Positions 36,578-45,911 of a stretch of DNA of 52,184 nt are shown in pieces. The position numbers and the translations under genes were made by a program. Under the pieces are notes generated by a model. That model worked only from the letters and a program-made list of their open reading frames with translations, did not search any database and had not been told where the DNA came from. The number at the start of each line of letters is the position of its first letter. Position 1 is the stretch's first letter. Source of the stretch: Pedobacter ginsenosidimutans (GTDB lineage: Bacteria; Bacteroidota; Bacteroidia; Sphingobacteriales; Sphingobacteriaceae); assembly GCF_001442625.1 (NCBI RefSeq), contig NZ_LMZQ01000021.1:1-52184 (forward strand), read 5' to 3'.

Positions 36578-39049
36578 TTATTTGAGCAGCAGCGTATATA
36601 ACCTGCCTGGTTTGGTTGGTATATCGTAAACAAAAGTCTTTTTCAATGGATTAGCGGTTAAACTGACTTCCGGGGCTATAATAGGTTCCTGGGTTTCGGC
36701 AATAGAATAGAACATATTCGGATTAGTACCTACTGCATTTTTCAACTCAATAAGGTCGCTTTTCATTTCATTTGGAACCCTTAGCCGTAAATTTCCACCA
36801 AGCGTTGATTTAATTACGGCTTTGATTATCTGCCCATTAGACCATTCTAGATTGAGTACCTCAAAGCCTCCCCTGGCCCTTAACCCTTTAACGGAACCTT
36901 TTTCCTTCCATACATCTGGCAAAGCGGGCAATAAATGCAATGCCTCATCGGCACTTTGCATCAGCATCTCGGTAATGCCGGAGGTACAGCCAAAATTACC
37001 ATCTATCTGAAACGGTGGATGGGCATCAAAAAGATTATTGTAGGTGCCACCACCGCCCGGATTAACGCCCAGTGGTGTGAGTTGGTTCTGAATCAGACGA
37101 TAAGCATGATTTCCATCCTGCATCCTTGCCCACCAATTTATTTTCCAGCCCATACTCCATCCGGTAGATACATCGCCTCTTTGAAGCAAGGTATTTTTTG
37201 CAGCGGCATAAAGTAATGGCGTACGGTAGGCAGAAATCTGGTTAGAGGGGAATAAACCATAAAGGTGAGAAATATGACGGTGTTTATCGTTCGGACTGTC
37301 TATATCATCCAGCCATTCCTGTAATTGGCCATGTTTGCCAATGTGCATAGGCGATAACTTATTGCGCATCTGCAATAAACTATCGGCAAAAACACCATCA
37401 ACTCCCAGTATTTTGGCAGCACGGATAGCGGTAGAAAACACATCGAAAACAATTTGGTTATCCATGGTGGTACCCGCATCAATAGAGGAGCCTCCGTGTG
37501 CCGCAGGTGCATTTTCGGGAGAAGTACCCGGATTAACCACCAAATACTTCAGTCTTGGGTGCACCACCAGAAAATCTTTGTAAAAAGTTGCTGCATTTTT
37601 TAAAACAGGATAGATGCTTTTAAGGTATTGGCGATCTCCTCCATATAGATAATGTTCCCAAAGATGCTGACTGGCCCAGCCACCTCCAGCGTTCCAGATT
37701 CCCCAGAATGCACCATCCACTGGTCCCGTGCTTCTCCAGATATCGCTGTTGTGATGTGCCATCCAGCCCCTTGCGCCATACATGTTTTTAGCAGTGGCCT
37801 TGCCCGTTTCAGCCATTTCACCTACCATTTTAAGAAAAGGTTGGTGCAGCTCGGGCAAATTGGTGGGCTCTGCGGGCCAGTAATTCATTTGAGCGTTAAT
37901 ATTAATGGTGTATTTACTGTCCCAGGGTGGATAAAGCTTATCATTCCAGATGCCTTGTAAATTGGCAGGCTGACCTCCAGGTTGGGAAGAACTGATTAAC
38001 AGATAGCGGCCAAACTGGTAATATAGATTAACAAACTGAAGATCTGTTGAGTTCCTGAAATTCATTAACCTTTTGTCTGTTGGTAAGTCCGTACCATTGC
38101 TCTCCCCTAAATCAAGCTGAACACGATTGAAGTATTTGTGGTAGTTGGCGAGATGGGTAGCCAGGATTTTATCATAAGATTCCGCTGAAGCCTGATTCAG
38201 GTAATCCAGTGCCCGTTTATAAGCATTGCCGCTGATGTCGTTATAGTGGTTAAAATTTGTAGCAATGGAGATGAAAATGGTTACTGCATTGGCATGCTCA
38301 ACAACAATACTCGAATCGGTAGCTTTCAATGTACCGCCTTCATTGCTAAATCTGCTGATTACGTTGTATTTTACAAGTCCTTTAACACCTTCATGATCGC
38401 TGGTCAACCCTTCCATTACCAGATCTTTAACCGCTGAGGTACTTATTGAAACCTTTTTATGGGGCGTGGTATAATTTGCGGTAAAAGAAATGCTGGCGGC
38501 TTTAGTGGCGGTAAGTTTTATTACCACTACGCGGTTACCGTGTGCGGCAAAAGCTGTTCGGGTATAGGTTACATCGCCAATGTTATAGTTTATTTTACTT
38601 AGGGCGTTTTCGATATCGAGTTCTCTATAGTAGTTTTGGTACTTTTCATGACCGGGAAAAACGAGTTGAAGATTGCCGGCTGGCTGAAAGATCTGTCCGG
38701 ATGATTTTTTTCCAAACATGATTTTATTGGCCAGATTTTCAGCTTCCTTATGCTTCCCCTGAAAAATGAGTGCGCGGATTTCAGGTAAATGGCCCAAAGT
38801 TTCCGGAACATCATTTTGATAGGGACTACCACTCCAAAGGCTATGTTCATTGAGTTTTATCACTTCTTTTGCCACATTACCATAAATCATTGCCCCTAAA
38901 AAGCCGTTACCAACAGGAAGTGCATTTTCCCAAACAGCACCTGCAGGCTGTTCGTACCAAAGCTTTAATTTTGACTTTACAGGCGCTTGTGCAAAAACCA
39001 AGGTGCCTGTAAAAAGCAATAAAATTATCTTACTGAATCTTAGTATCAT
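36578..39049 (-). CDS. Glycoside hydrolase family 95 (alpha-L-fucosidase / alpha-L-galactosidase)
   Basis: 823 residues from ATG 39049 (MILRFSKIILLLFTGTLVFA signal); an ATG 27 nt upstream gives a poorer signal peptide. GH95 landmarks: LWYEQPAGAVWENALPVGNG, IKLNEHSLWSGSPY, NLQGIWNDKLYPPWDSKYTI, NINAQMNYWPAEPTNLPELH with the Asn pair that polarises water in the family, NPGTSPENAP, HRHISHLYGLFPSNQIS, GWSMGWKINWWARMQDG and PPFQIDGNFGCTSGITEML with the catalytic Asp region. The family is inverting and cleaves alpha-L-fucose or alpha-L-galactose. Next to a GH67 and CE1 enzyme, removal of alpha-L-galactose from decorated xylan is attractive but inferred. It probably acts in the periplasm. Confidence 0.95.
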   Translation of the reverse strand: MILRFSKIILLLFTGTLVFAQAPVKSKLKLWYEQPAGAVWENALPVGNGFLGAMIYGNVAKEVIKLNEHSLWSGSPYQNDVPETLGHLPEIRALIFQGKHKEAENLANKIMFGKKSSGQIFQPAGNLQLVFPGHEKYQNYYRELDIENALSKINYNIGDVTYTRTAFAAHGNRVVVIKLTATKAASISFTANYTTPHKKVSISTSAVKDLVMEGLTSDHEGVKGLVKYNVISRFSNEGGTLKATDSSIVVEHANAVTIFISIATNFNHYNDISGNAYKRALDYLNQASAESYDKILATHLANYHKYFNRVQLDLGESNGTDLPTDKRLMNFRNSTDLQFVNLYYQFGRYLLISSSQPGGQPANLQGIWNDKLYPPWDSKYTININAQMNYWPAEPTNLPELHQPFLKMVGEMAETGKATAKNMYGARGWMAHHNSDIWRSTGPVDGAFWGIWNAGGGWASQHLWEHYLYGGDRQYLKSIYPVLKNAATFYKDFLVVHPRLKYLVVNPGTSPENAPAAHGGSSIDAGTTMDNQIVFDVFSTAIRAAKILGVDGVFADSLLQMRNKLSPMHIGKHGQLQEWLDDIDSPNDKHRHISHLYGLFPSNQISAYRTPLLYAAAKNTLLQRGDVSTGWSMGWKINWWARMQDGNHAYRLIQNQLTPLGVNPGGGGTYNNLFDAHPPFQIDGNFGCTSGITEMLMQSADEALHLLPALPDVWKEKGSVKGLRARGGFEVLNLEWSNGQIIKAVIKSTLGGNLRLRVPNEMKSDLIELKNAVGTNPNMFYSIAETQEPIIAPEVSLTANPLKKTFVYDIPTKPGRLYTLLLK

Positions 39050-39146
39050 ACTGCGGATATTTATAGAGAAATGCATAGGCCAGGGAAAAGCTTTTGCAAA
39101 AGATCGTATTTTGGTAATGTCAACATATAATTTTATTCAGAAAGAT

Positions 39147-41090
39147 TTATTTAAACAAGGTAGAGGAGAACTGATAAAGGTTATTTCGCCAAACAGGCCA
39201 GGTGTGCCCTCCCGGATATTCGTGGTAGCTAAAATTGATATTCAGCGCTTTAAATTTATCCATCATCACCTGGCAGTTATTATAGGCAATATCCTCCTTC
39301 GCACCCATGGCAATCCACAACTGCTTTAGGTTGGTGTTGATTTTTTCACGGTTGTTTTTCATTCCTGCATACTGAAGCTCGGCTATTGTGTTTTGACGTG
39401 GCACAACCCATCCTGAACTAAATACACCCAGGTATGCGAATTTATCGGTATTGTTAATCCCGGTATAAAGCGTATGCATCCCGCCCATCGATAAACCGGC
39501 CAATGCCCTGTTTTGCGCATCGGTTTTGGTGCGGTAAGTGCTTTCAACCAATGGAATAATCACTTCTTTCAATTCCGATTCGAAAGTTTTTAATCCGGCC
39601 TCGCCAAAGGCAGCTCCACCTACATTTGCGCTGGGCATTACAATAATCATCGGTTTGGCTTTTTGAGCAGCAATAAGATTGTCGAGGATCAGATCTGTTT
39701 TACCCTGGTTGGCCCAGCCGGTTTCATCTTCTCCCCCTCCATGGAGAATATAAAGTACCGGGTATTTTTCGTTTCCCTGTGCATCATAAAAAGGCGGTGT
39801 GTAAACATACAGCTGCCTCCATGACCTGGTTACTTTTGAGTAATATTTTTTGATCCGGAGCTCGCCATGCGGAACATCCTTCAACGCATAATAATCGCCT
39901 TTTGAAAAAGGGATTTCAATTCCGCTGGCCATGCGCCGCATTCCGAAAAAAGACTTACTGGCCGGATCTGCTACAGGAAGGCCATCAATAATGAGCGAAT
40001 AATAATGAAACCCTTCACCCAAAGAATCAGTTGTAACGGTCCACCTGCCGTTTTCATTTTTGACCATATCGTACTTTCGGCCCAGATCTACCTGAACACT
40101 GTGCGCATTGGGCGCTGAAAGATTGAAAACAACTTTATGGTCATCAGTGATCTGTGGATAGCCACCAGCGCCAATATTGGTTGAGGCCGGCGCACCTGCT
40201 ACCGGATATTTTGAAAAAGTAGTGGTATCAACCGGTTTAAATAACAATTGCGAAAACATGTACAATCCATTCTTCCAAACTTTAAAATCGTGAAAACCAG
40301 GCTCGATAAAATAGATATGTGGCACCTTGTTTTTAGTCAGATAATCGTGCGTACGCTTACTATTGACAATGAGGTTATCACTAGCACCACAAGAGATGAA
40401 TAACAATTTGAGCATGGTTGCGGTCTTTTTTGGATCAGGCACAAGCACTTCTGGCATTTTGGTATTCGGTGCTGAAGAAAAACCAGCTATCCAGGCAAAT
40501 TTATTCAGATTTCCCAATCCGAAATTCAAAGCCTGCCCTCCCCCCATTGATAAGCCTGCAATCGCCCGGTGTTCGCGGTCTTTATATACGCTGAACTTCC
40601 GTTCCACAAAAGGAATAAGATCATTAATTAGATCCTTTTCAAAGGTAGCAAAGGCCTGCACTTTATCCCTGTCCATAATGTTCCCGATGGCACGGTCATC
40701 TTTCATGGCTCTACCGTTCGGCATAATTACCACCATAGGTGCTAACTTACCGTTGGCATAAAGATTATCCAGAATCACCTGGGGATTACCTCCATTAAGC
40801 CATTCTTTTTCATCACCTCCGATACCATGCAAAAGATATAAAACCGGATATTTTAATTGTTTACTGTAACCTGGCGGCGTATACACCAATGTTTTACGCT
40901 TATTGCCCACAGTTTTTGACAAGTAGACCAATGTATCGATTTTTCCGTGCGGAATTGCAGGCTGGATAATGTCAAAGCCTTCTGGAGCGCTGGACACGAT
41001 CTGCTGAGCAAAACCATTAAAGGCATAAGCACTTAGACTGACAAAAAGCACTGTTATTTTAACAAAGAGGGATTTATTTGTTTTTTTCAT
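39147..41090 (-). CDS. Double CE1-type esterase with central CBM48-like domain
   Basis: A 647-residue protein, signal peptide near residues 8-28. Esterase domain 1 (about 45-285): KYPVLYLLHGIGGDEKEWLN, nucleophile in IAGLSMGGGQALN, acid in SCGASDNL, His in EPGFHDFKVW. A beta-sandwich like CBM48/E-set follows (about 300-390: VVFNLSAPNAHSVQVDLG, FHYYSLIIDGLPVADP). Esterase domain 2 (about 400-645): KYPVLYILHGGGEDETGWAN, nucleophile in LAGLSMGGMHTLY, acid in MGAKEDIAYNN, His in YPGGHTWPVWRNNLY. Both halves keep a full Ser-Asp-His set. CE1 enzymes remove feruloyl or acetyl groups from xylan side chains. It heads the esterase-GH95-GH97 run, 132 nt after the regulator gene and with a degenerate copy of the PUL motif in that gap. 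Confidence 0.92.
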   Translation of the reverse strand: MKKTNKSLFVKITVLFVSLSAYAFNGFAQQIVSSAPEGFDIIQPAIPHGKIDTLVYLSKTVGNKRKTLVYTPPGYSKQLKYPVLYLLHGIGGDEKEWLNGGNPQVILDNLYANGKLAPMVVIMPNGRAMKDDRAIGNIMDRDKVQAFATFEKDLINDLIPFVERKFSVYKDREHRAIAGLSMGGGQALNFGLGNLNKFAWIAGFSSAPNTKMPEVLVPDPKKTATMLKLLFISCGASDNLIVNSKRTHDYLTKNKVPHIYFIEPGFHDFKVWKNGLYMFSQLLFKPVDTTTFSKYPVAGAPASTNIGAGGYPQITDDHKVVFNLSAPNAHSVQVDLGRKYDMVKNENGRWTVTTDSLGEGFHYYSLIIDGLPVADPASKSFFGMRRMASGIEIPFSKGDYYALKDVPHGELRIKKYYSKVTRSWRQLYVYTPPFYDAQGNEKYPVLYILHGGGEDETGWANQGKTDLILDNLIAAQKAKPMIIVMPSANVGGAAFGEAGLKTFESELKEVIIPLVESTYRTKTDAQNRALAGLSMGGMHTLYTGINNTDKFAYLGVFSSGWVVPRQNTIAELQYAGMKNNREKINTNLKQLWIAMGAKEDIAYNNCQVMMDKFKALNINFSYHEYPGGHTWPVWRNNLYQFSSTLFK

Positions 41091-41154
41091 ATCTGGTCAG
41101 GTTAATATTTGGTTTAGCGAAACTACCGGATCTGTTGCTTTTTTGTAGGAAGAT

Positions 41155-41182
41155 TTGATTATTATAATAGAAAATATGTTCA
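41155..41182. promoter_or_regulatory. Candidate PUL operator, degenerate copy 3 (upstream of the CE1 gene)
   Basis: TTG (41155-41157) and ATGTTCA (41176-41182) keep the same 18-nt spacing as in copies 1 and 2, but the other bases are only partly conserved. A further ATGTTCA half-site lies 43 nt away (41219-41225), overlapping the regulator gene's stop codon. It lies 65-92 nt before the CE1 start. TAGTTTCG on the minus strand just downstream is one mismatch from a TAnnTTTG box. Confidence 0.35.
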
Positions 41183-41222
41183 TCTGCTGTATTTTTCACC
41201 TACTTTGTGGTTAAATGCATGT

Positions 41223-44200
41223 TCAATTTTCTTTTACCAAACGGTCTTCCACTTTTCTTTTAACACTAATGTATTCGGAAGGCTGCATATTAAATTTTGC
41301 TTTAAACGACTTGGCAAAATAATTAGGGGTAGCAAATCCAACCATGTAAGCAATTTGTGAAACATTCAAATCACTTTTTTCCAATAAAACAACCGCCTTA
41401 TCGAGTTTAACCGAACGGATGTATTCAATTGGCGAAAGCCCTGTTAATTCAAGTATTTTATTATAAAGTGAACCTCTGCTCATACCTACATGTTTGCTTA
41501 GGTCTTCTACCGATAGTTTAGGGTTGTTTAAATTATCATCAATATAAACCGCCACTTTCTTAAGCAAACGGTCGCTATGTGATTCGATTGTTACCGCTGT
41601 TGTCTCCACCTTGATCTGCTTGCTATAGGTGTCTTTGAACCTTTTGTTGAGGGAAAGCAGATTTTTAATCTTTGCATTTAAAATCTCAAAGTTGAACGGC
41701 TTGGTCAGATAATCGTTTGCACCGGTTTCCAGCCCTTTTATCTGTTCCTCTTCTCCGGTTAAGGCAGTTAGCAATATGATGGGAATGTGGTTGGTCCGTT
41801 TATCTGATTTAACTTTTTTACATAGTTCTATCCCACTCATATAAGGCATGTTGATATCACTTACAATTATCTGGGGATGGTTCGACAGCGTTTTTTGCCA
41901 ACCTTCCTGTCCGTTGCTGGCCTCATATATCCTGTAGAAAGACTGCAGTCCATCTTTAAGATAGGCACGAAAATCCTCATTATCCTCTACTAATAAAATT
42001 GAAGGGATATCTGTATCCCGATCCGGTCTGGATATGGCGGCGTTCAACTCCGGTGCGCCTTTATCTGCAGAATCCGAAAAATCGATCATCAATTCGGCTG
42101 CAGACCGGACATTAGAGAACGGGAGTTCGATGGTGAAAACACTTCCCTGACCGGTTTTACTCCGTACAGCGATTTTTCCGCCATGTAATTTCACAAATTC
42201 CTGTGCAATTGAAAGACCTATGCCACTTCCCTGATTCAAGATCGGCGCTATTCCGTCTGCCTGGAAAAAACGTTGAAAGATTCTTTCCTGATCCGTCTCT
42301 GAAATGCCTATGCCCGAATCGGCAACCGTAATGATCAGCGTAGCTGCATTATCTGCGCCGGGCAATGTAACCTTCTCCAGCTCAACTGAAATCCTTCCAC
42401 CCAATGGGGTAAACTTGAATGCATTTGATAAAAGATTAAACAGCACCCTTTCTATTTTATCATGATCAAAAGGTGCATTAAAATAGCTCAATTGACTTTT
42501 GAACACCAACTGTATCTGCTTGCATTCGCTCAGATCGTTGAATGATTCTAGAACCTCTTTGATGAAAGAAACGATATCTGTTTCAACAGCATTTAAAGTG
42601 AGTTCCCGGTCCTCTATTTTTCTGAAATCCAGGATCTGGTTGACCAGGTTTAACAACCGCCTTGTATTGCGCTTGATCATCAATAAGGGATTGGTAACAT
42701 GCTCATCACGCTGTTCAGCAATCAGCTTATCTACAGGGCCCATGATGAGTGAAAGCGGAGTCCTGAACTCATGGCTGAGATTTGTCAGAAACTTGATTTT
42801 GAGTTTATCCAGGGTCCTTAACTGTTCGGCTTCTTTACGATGCTGCGCTAAGCGCTGCTCTGCCTTCATTTTTTCCTGAACAAGGGCAAACTTTCTTTTG
42901 AGTTTCTGGATACCCAGATGCCGTATATAGAAAAGCGTACCGACAATGGTGAGGATATAAAAAATATAAGCATATGTGGTTTTCCAGAGCGGAGGGCTAA
43001 CATCAATTGCGATGGAAGTTTCTGAGGCATTCCAGATGCCGTTACTGTTGCTTGCTTTAACATGAAAGACATATTCCCCTGGATCAAGATTGGTATAGGA
43101 CACCGATTTTGTCGAGCCTGCCTTTATCCAATCCTTGTCAAACCCCTCTAATTTATAGAAATACTGATTATCCTCAGGGACGGTGTAATTGATGCTGACA
43201 TAGCTGAGTGTGAAACTCTGTTTATAGTCCAGGTTAATATTTTTGGCAATGGATATATGCTCCTGGATAGGGCTGGCCTTGCCGGGTAGAACTGATGAAT
43301 TTGAAACCTTTAGATCTGTAAAGATCACCGAGGGAACACTTCTGTTATTTTTAAAGAACCTTGGGTTAAAATAATTGAAGCCAGCGGCTCCTCCAAAATA
43401 GATCTCCCCTCCGGCAGTTCGCATCCCCGCGCCACGGATAAAATTGTTGTTCTGAACACCATTATAGACCGTGTAGTTCGTAAATACTTTTGTTATGGGA
43501 TCAAAACTGCTGATACCTTTATTTGTACTTACCCAGATCAGCCCCCTTAAGTCTTCTACTATAGCATATACTGTAGCGTTGTTCAATCCATTTTTTTCGG
43601 AATAGTTGATGAAACTGTTCTTTTTACCATCATAGAGACTCAGCCCCCCACTAAAAGTTCCGACCCATAAATTGCCCGACCTGTCCTTTAATATCGACAG
43701 CGTGAGATCATTCGGCAGGTTATTGTTTTTTTTGTTCAGAACCGAAAATTTATGGGTAAACTGATCAAGTATAGATATTCCTGATCCATAAGTGCCGATC
43801 CACATATTATTTTGATCATCTTCTTCTATGAACCTGATGAAATTATTCCCTGGAAAATCCACCTCATTGGGCGCCTGAGGGTTCTTGCAGTATTTCAAAA
43901 CCACTTTAGCATCCGGGGTCATCAGGTTCACTCCTCCTCCGTTGGTTCCTACCCAGATTTTGCCAGTCCTGTCTTCTTTTAAACAAAAAATGTCATTCGA
44001 ATTCAGCCCATCGGCTTTGGTGGAGCGTTTGATCTGCAATAAATCATCCGTTAACAGATCCATAGACACCAAGCCGTTTGAATAGGTTCCCATGAGCAGT
44101 TTTTTTTCTTTGGTAATCGCCATGGCGATTATGGAAATATTGTTCATTGCACTTCCATCAGGCAGTTTGGCATTGAACCGTTTTATCAGCTCGGTACGCG

Positions 44201-45392
44201 GATTGAAAAGATTTAGCCCACCACCATCTGTGCCCACAAATATTTCATCCCGGTACTGCGCAAAAGAAGTGATTACAGCTGCACTCAAACCATTGGGATC
44301 GAAAACATTACTTTGCTTTAGATTAAAAAGATTCAGATTGGAATCGTATTTACTTATCCCGCCATGAAACGGGCCCAGCCAGTAGATCCCGTCATTAATA
44401 TAAATACTGCTGATCGATTTCCCCGTGAGCGAATAGGAATCTCTGTAGTTCGGCTTGTAGGATGTAATAGCGGCACTATTGAGATCAATAATTTTCAGCC
44501 CTTCATCAGTACCTGCCCATAATTGATTGTTTTTATCTATTGCCAGACTGATCACCCTGCTACTGGCAAGTGCATTGAGGTCGCCGGCCCTGTAGACAAA
44601 AGCACTGAATCCACCCCGGTCAGGCAATTTCCTGCATATTCCACGCGCTGTACCAAACCAGATATTTCCCGATTTATCCTCACAGATCGTGTTGATCTCG
44701 TTACTGATCGGAGTTGACGCATTGGAGGAATTATGGCGGTAAATCCTGAAAGCCTTTTCTTTCCTGTCATAAAGATACACCCCATTGTTTGATCCGATCC
44801 ACAATCTGTTTTTGCTATCCGCTAACAGACAGTTAAAGGATAGTTGAGCTGAAGATTTTCTGTTAGGGGTTTGCTTAATGTGATTGGTGATCTTATTTGT
44901 TTTTGGATCCAGCTCATCAAGCCCATTATAAGTTGCTACCCAAACATGGCCTAAATGATCTGTAGTCACAGCATGAATAAGATCGCTGCTAAGACCGCCC
45001 TTTACATTGGCAGGATAGGTTATGAAGGAATTCTTTTTACGGTCAAATAAACTCAAAGAGCCCAGAGAACTCCCCACCCATAGGTTACCCGAATTATCCT
45101 CATGTAGAGCCCTTATATCATTGGACTGCAGGCCTGTCGGATCATTTTCATTAAACTTATAAACGGTGAAGTTGCTGCCGTCGTATTTATTCAGTCCGTC
45201 CTCTGTGCCAAACCACATAAAACCAAAGTGGTCTTTTATTATCGCATTGACTGTATTGGATGATAGGCCATCTTTTATCTGCAATGCTGTAAAATTTATT
45301 TTTTGCTGTTGCGCATAGTCTTTTACTGGGGAAATCAGAAATGAGACCGCAAAGCACAGGAATATTTTATTAAAAGCACATTTAAAAATCAT
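41223..45392 (-). CDS. Hybrid two-component system regulator (HTCS) of the PUL
   Basis: 1389 residues from ATG 45392 (MIFKCAFNKIFLCFAVSFLI signal anchor); a start 87 nt upstream is possible. Order: a periplasmic sensor of many Reg_prop-type propeller repeats (DHFGFMWFGTEDGLNKYDG, GNLWVGSSLGSLSLFD and others), a Y_Y_Y domain (YFYKLEGFDKDWIKAG), a transmembrane helix (YAYIFYILTIVGTLFYI), HisKA with phospho-acceptor His in LSHEFRTPLSLIMGP, HATPase (NLLSNAFKFTPLGG, DSGIGI, GSGIGLSIAQEF), receiver with phospho-acceptor Asp in IIVSDINMPYMSG and Lys in LTKPFNFE, and an AraC helix-turn-helix (LYNKILELTGLSPIEYIRSV). HTCS proteins sense oligosaccharide in the periplasm and activate PUL promoters. All catalytic motifs look intact. 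Confidence 0.96.
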   Translation of the reverse strand: MIFKCAFNKIFLCFAVSFLISPVKDYAQQQKINFTALQIKDGLSSNTVNAIIKDHFGFMWFGTEDGLNKYDGSNFTVYKFNENDPTGLQSNDIRALHEDNSGNLWVGSSLGSLSLFDRKKNSFITYPANVKGGLSSDLIHAVTTDHLGHVWVATYNGLDELDPKTNKITNHIKQTPNRKSSAQLSFNCLLADSKNRLWIGSNNGVYLYDRKEKAFRIYRHNSSNASTPISNEINTICEDKSGNIWFGTARGICRKLPDRGGFSAFVYRAGDLNALASSRVISLAIDKNNQLWAGTDEGLKIIDLNSAAITSYKPNYRDSYSLTGKSISSIYINDGIYWLGPFHGGISKYDSNLNLFNLKQSNVFDPNGLSAAVITSFAQYRDEIFVGTDGGGLNLFNPRTELIKRFNAKLPDGSAMNNISIIAMAITKEKKLLMGTYSNGLVSMDLLTDDLLQIKRSTKADGLNSNDIFCLKEDRTGKIWVGTNGGGVNLMTPDAKVVLKYCKNPQAPNEVDFPGNNFIRFIEEDDQNNMWIGTYGSGISILDQFTHKFSVLNKKNNNLPNDLTLSILKDRSGNLWVGTFSGGLSLYDGKKNSFINYSEKNGLNNATVYAIVEDLRGLIWVSTNKGISSFDPITKVFTNYTVYNGVQNNNFIRGAGMRTAGGEIYFGGAAGFNYFNPRFFKNNRSVPSVIFTDLKVSNSSVLPGKASPIQEHISIAKNINLDYKQSFTLSYVSINYTVPEDNQYFYKLEGFDKDWIKAGSTKSVSYTNLDPGEYVFHVKASNSNGIWNASETSIAIDVSPPLWKTTYAYIFYILTIVGTLFYIRHLGIQKLKRKFALVQEKMKAEQRLAQHRKEAEQLRTLDKLKIKFLTNLSHEFRTPLSLIMGPVDKLIAEQRDEHVTNPLLMIKRNTRRLLNLVNQILDFRKIEDRELTLNAVETDIVSFIKEVLESFNDLSECKQIQLVFKSQLSYFNAPFDHDKIERVLFNLLSNAFKFTPLGGRISVELEKVTLPGADNAATLIITVADSGIGISETDQERIFQRFFQADGIAPILNQGSGIGLSIAQEFVKLHGGKIAVRSKTGQGSVFTIELPFSNVRSAAELMIDFSDSADKGAPELNAAISRPDRDTDIPSILLVEDNEDFRAYLKDGLQSFYRIYEASNGQEGWQKTLSNHPQIIVSDINMPYMSGIELCKKVKSDKRTNHIPIILLTALTGEEEQIKGLETGANDYLTKPFNFEILNAKIKNLLSLNKRFKDTYSKQIKVETTAVTIESHSDRLLKKVAVYIDDNLNNPKLSVEDLSKHVGMSRGSLYNKILELTGLSPIEYIRSVKLDKAVVLLEKSDLNVSQIAYMVGFATPNYFAKSFKAKFNMQPSEYISVKRKVEDRLVKEN

Positions 45393-45911
45393 GGTTTTAT
45401 TTTTTGATCTGAGCGGCAACATTGATATCGGGCTTGGACAGCCCCGTTTACACTGCCTTTTAGAAAACCAAAACCCCACGTAACCAAACCGGCTGACCTG
45501 CTGCAGCGCATGGAAAATATTTTAACCGGGTGAAGATATGACAACAGGGAAATTTTGATCACCCTGTAAGTAAAGCTATGGCCCATATTATCTATTTGTT
45601 GTTTATCAGTTAGGTAGGTAGTACCCAGAGCTGAACATATCTGGTTATTTAATCCGAGCACCTGGTTTTCGCCCATGGTTTCCGAATTCAAGCTAAAATA
45701 ACCTGATTATCTGATGAGCGTTAAGTCAATTGTGAAAATTATAGCAATAAATGTTCAATATCCCCCTATGTTCGTCCTACTTCATCGGGTGAAATAAAAT
45801 TTAAAGGGGCCAAACAGCTAAATAGAAACATTTGTCACAGATTTTTATCTAAACGTACACATCCTTAAGTCAAACTATTTGGAACTTGCAAAAGTTAAGA
45901 AAACCAAATAT
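45393..45911. other. Divergent promoter region between regulator and GH3-GH67
   Basis: 519 bases without a credible gene. It holds the second copy of the candidate PUL operator (45725-45758) and the leader of the GH3-GH67 transcript. AACATTTG shortly upstream of the GH3 start is one base away from a TAnnTTTG box. Confidence 0.5.
45725..45758. promoter_or_regulatory. Candidate PUL operator, copy 2 (upstream of GH3-GH67)
   Basis: GTCAATTGT (45725-45733) and AATAAATGTTCAA (45746-45758) with 12 nt between, identical in sequence and spacing to copy 1 at 34094-34127. The 12 intervening bases differ in most positions, so conservation is specific to the two blocks. It lies about 154-187 nt upstream of the GH3 start, on the strand opposite to copy 1 relative to its gene. 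Confidence 0.55.

Noticed and set aside
39091..39102. CTTTTGCAAAAG palindrome between GH95 and CE1 genes
   Set aside because: A short A/T-rich dyad of a kind expected by chance, with no copy in other promoter regions.
45879..45911. Upstream TTG start for the GH3 gene
   Set aside because: It would put charged residues before the signal peptide; the ATG at 45912 gives a normal leader.
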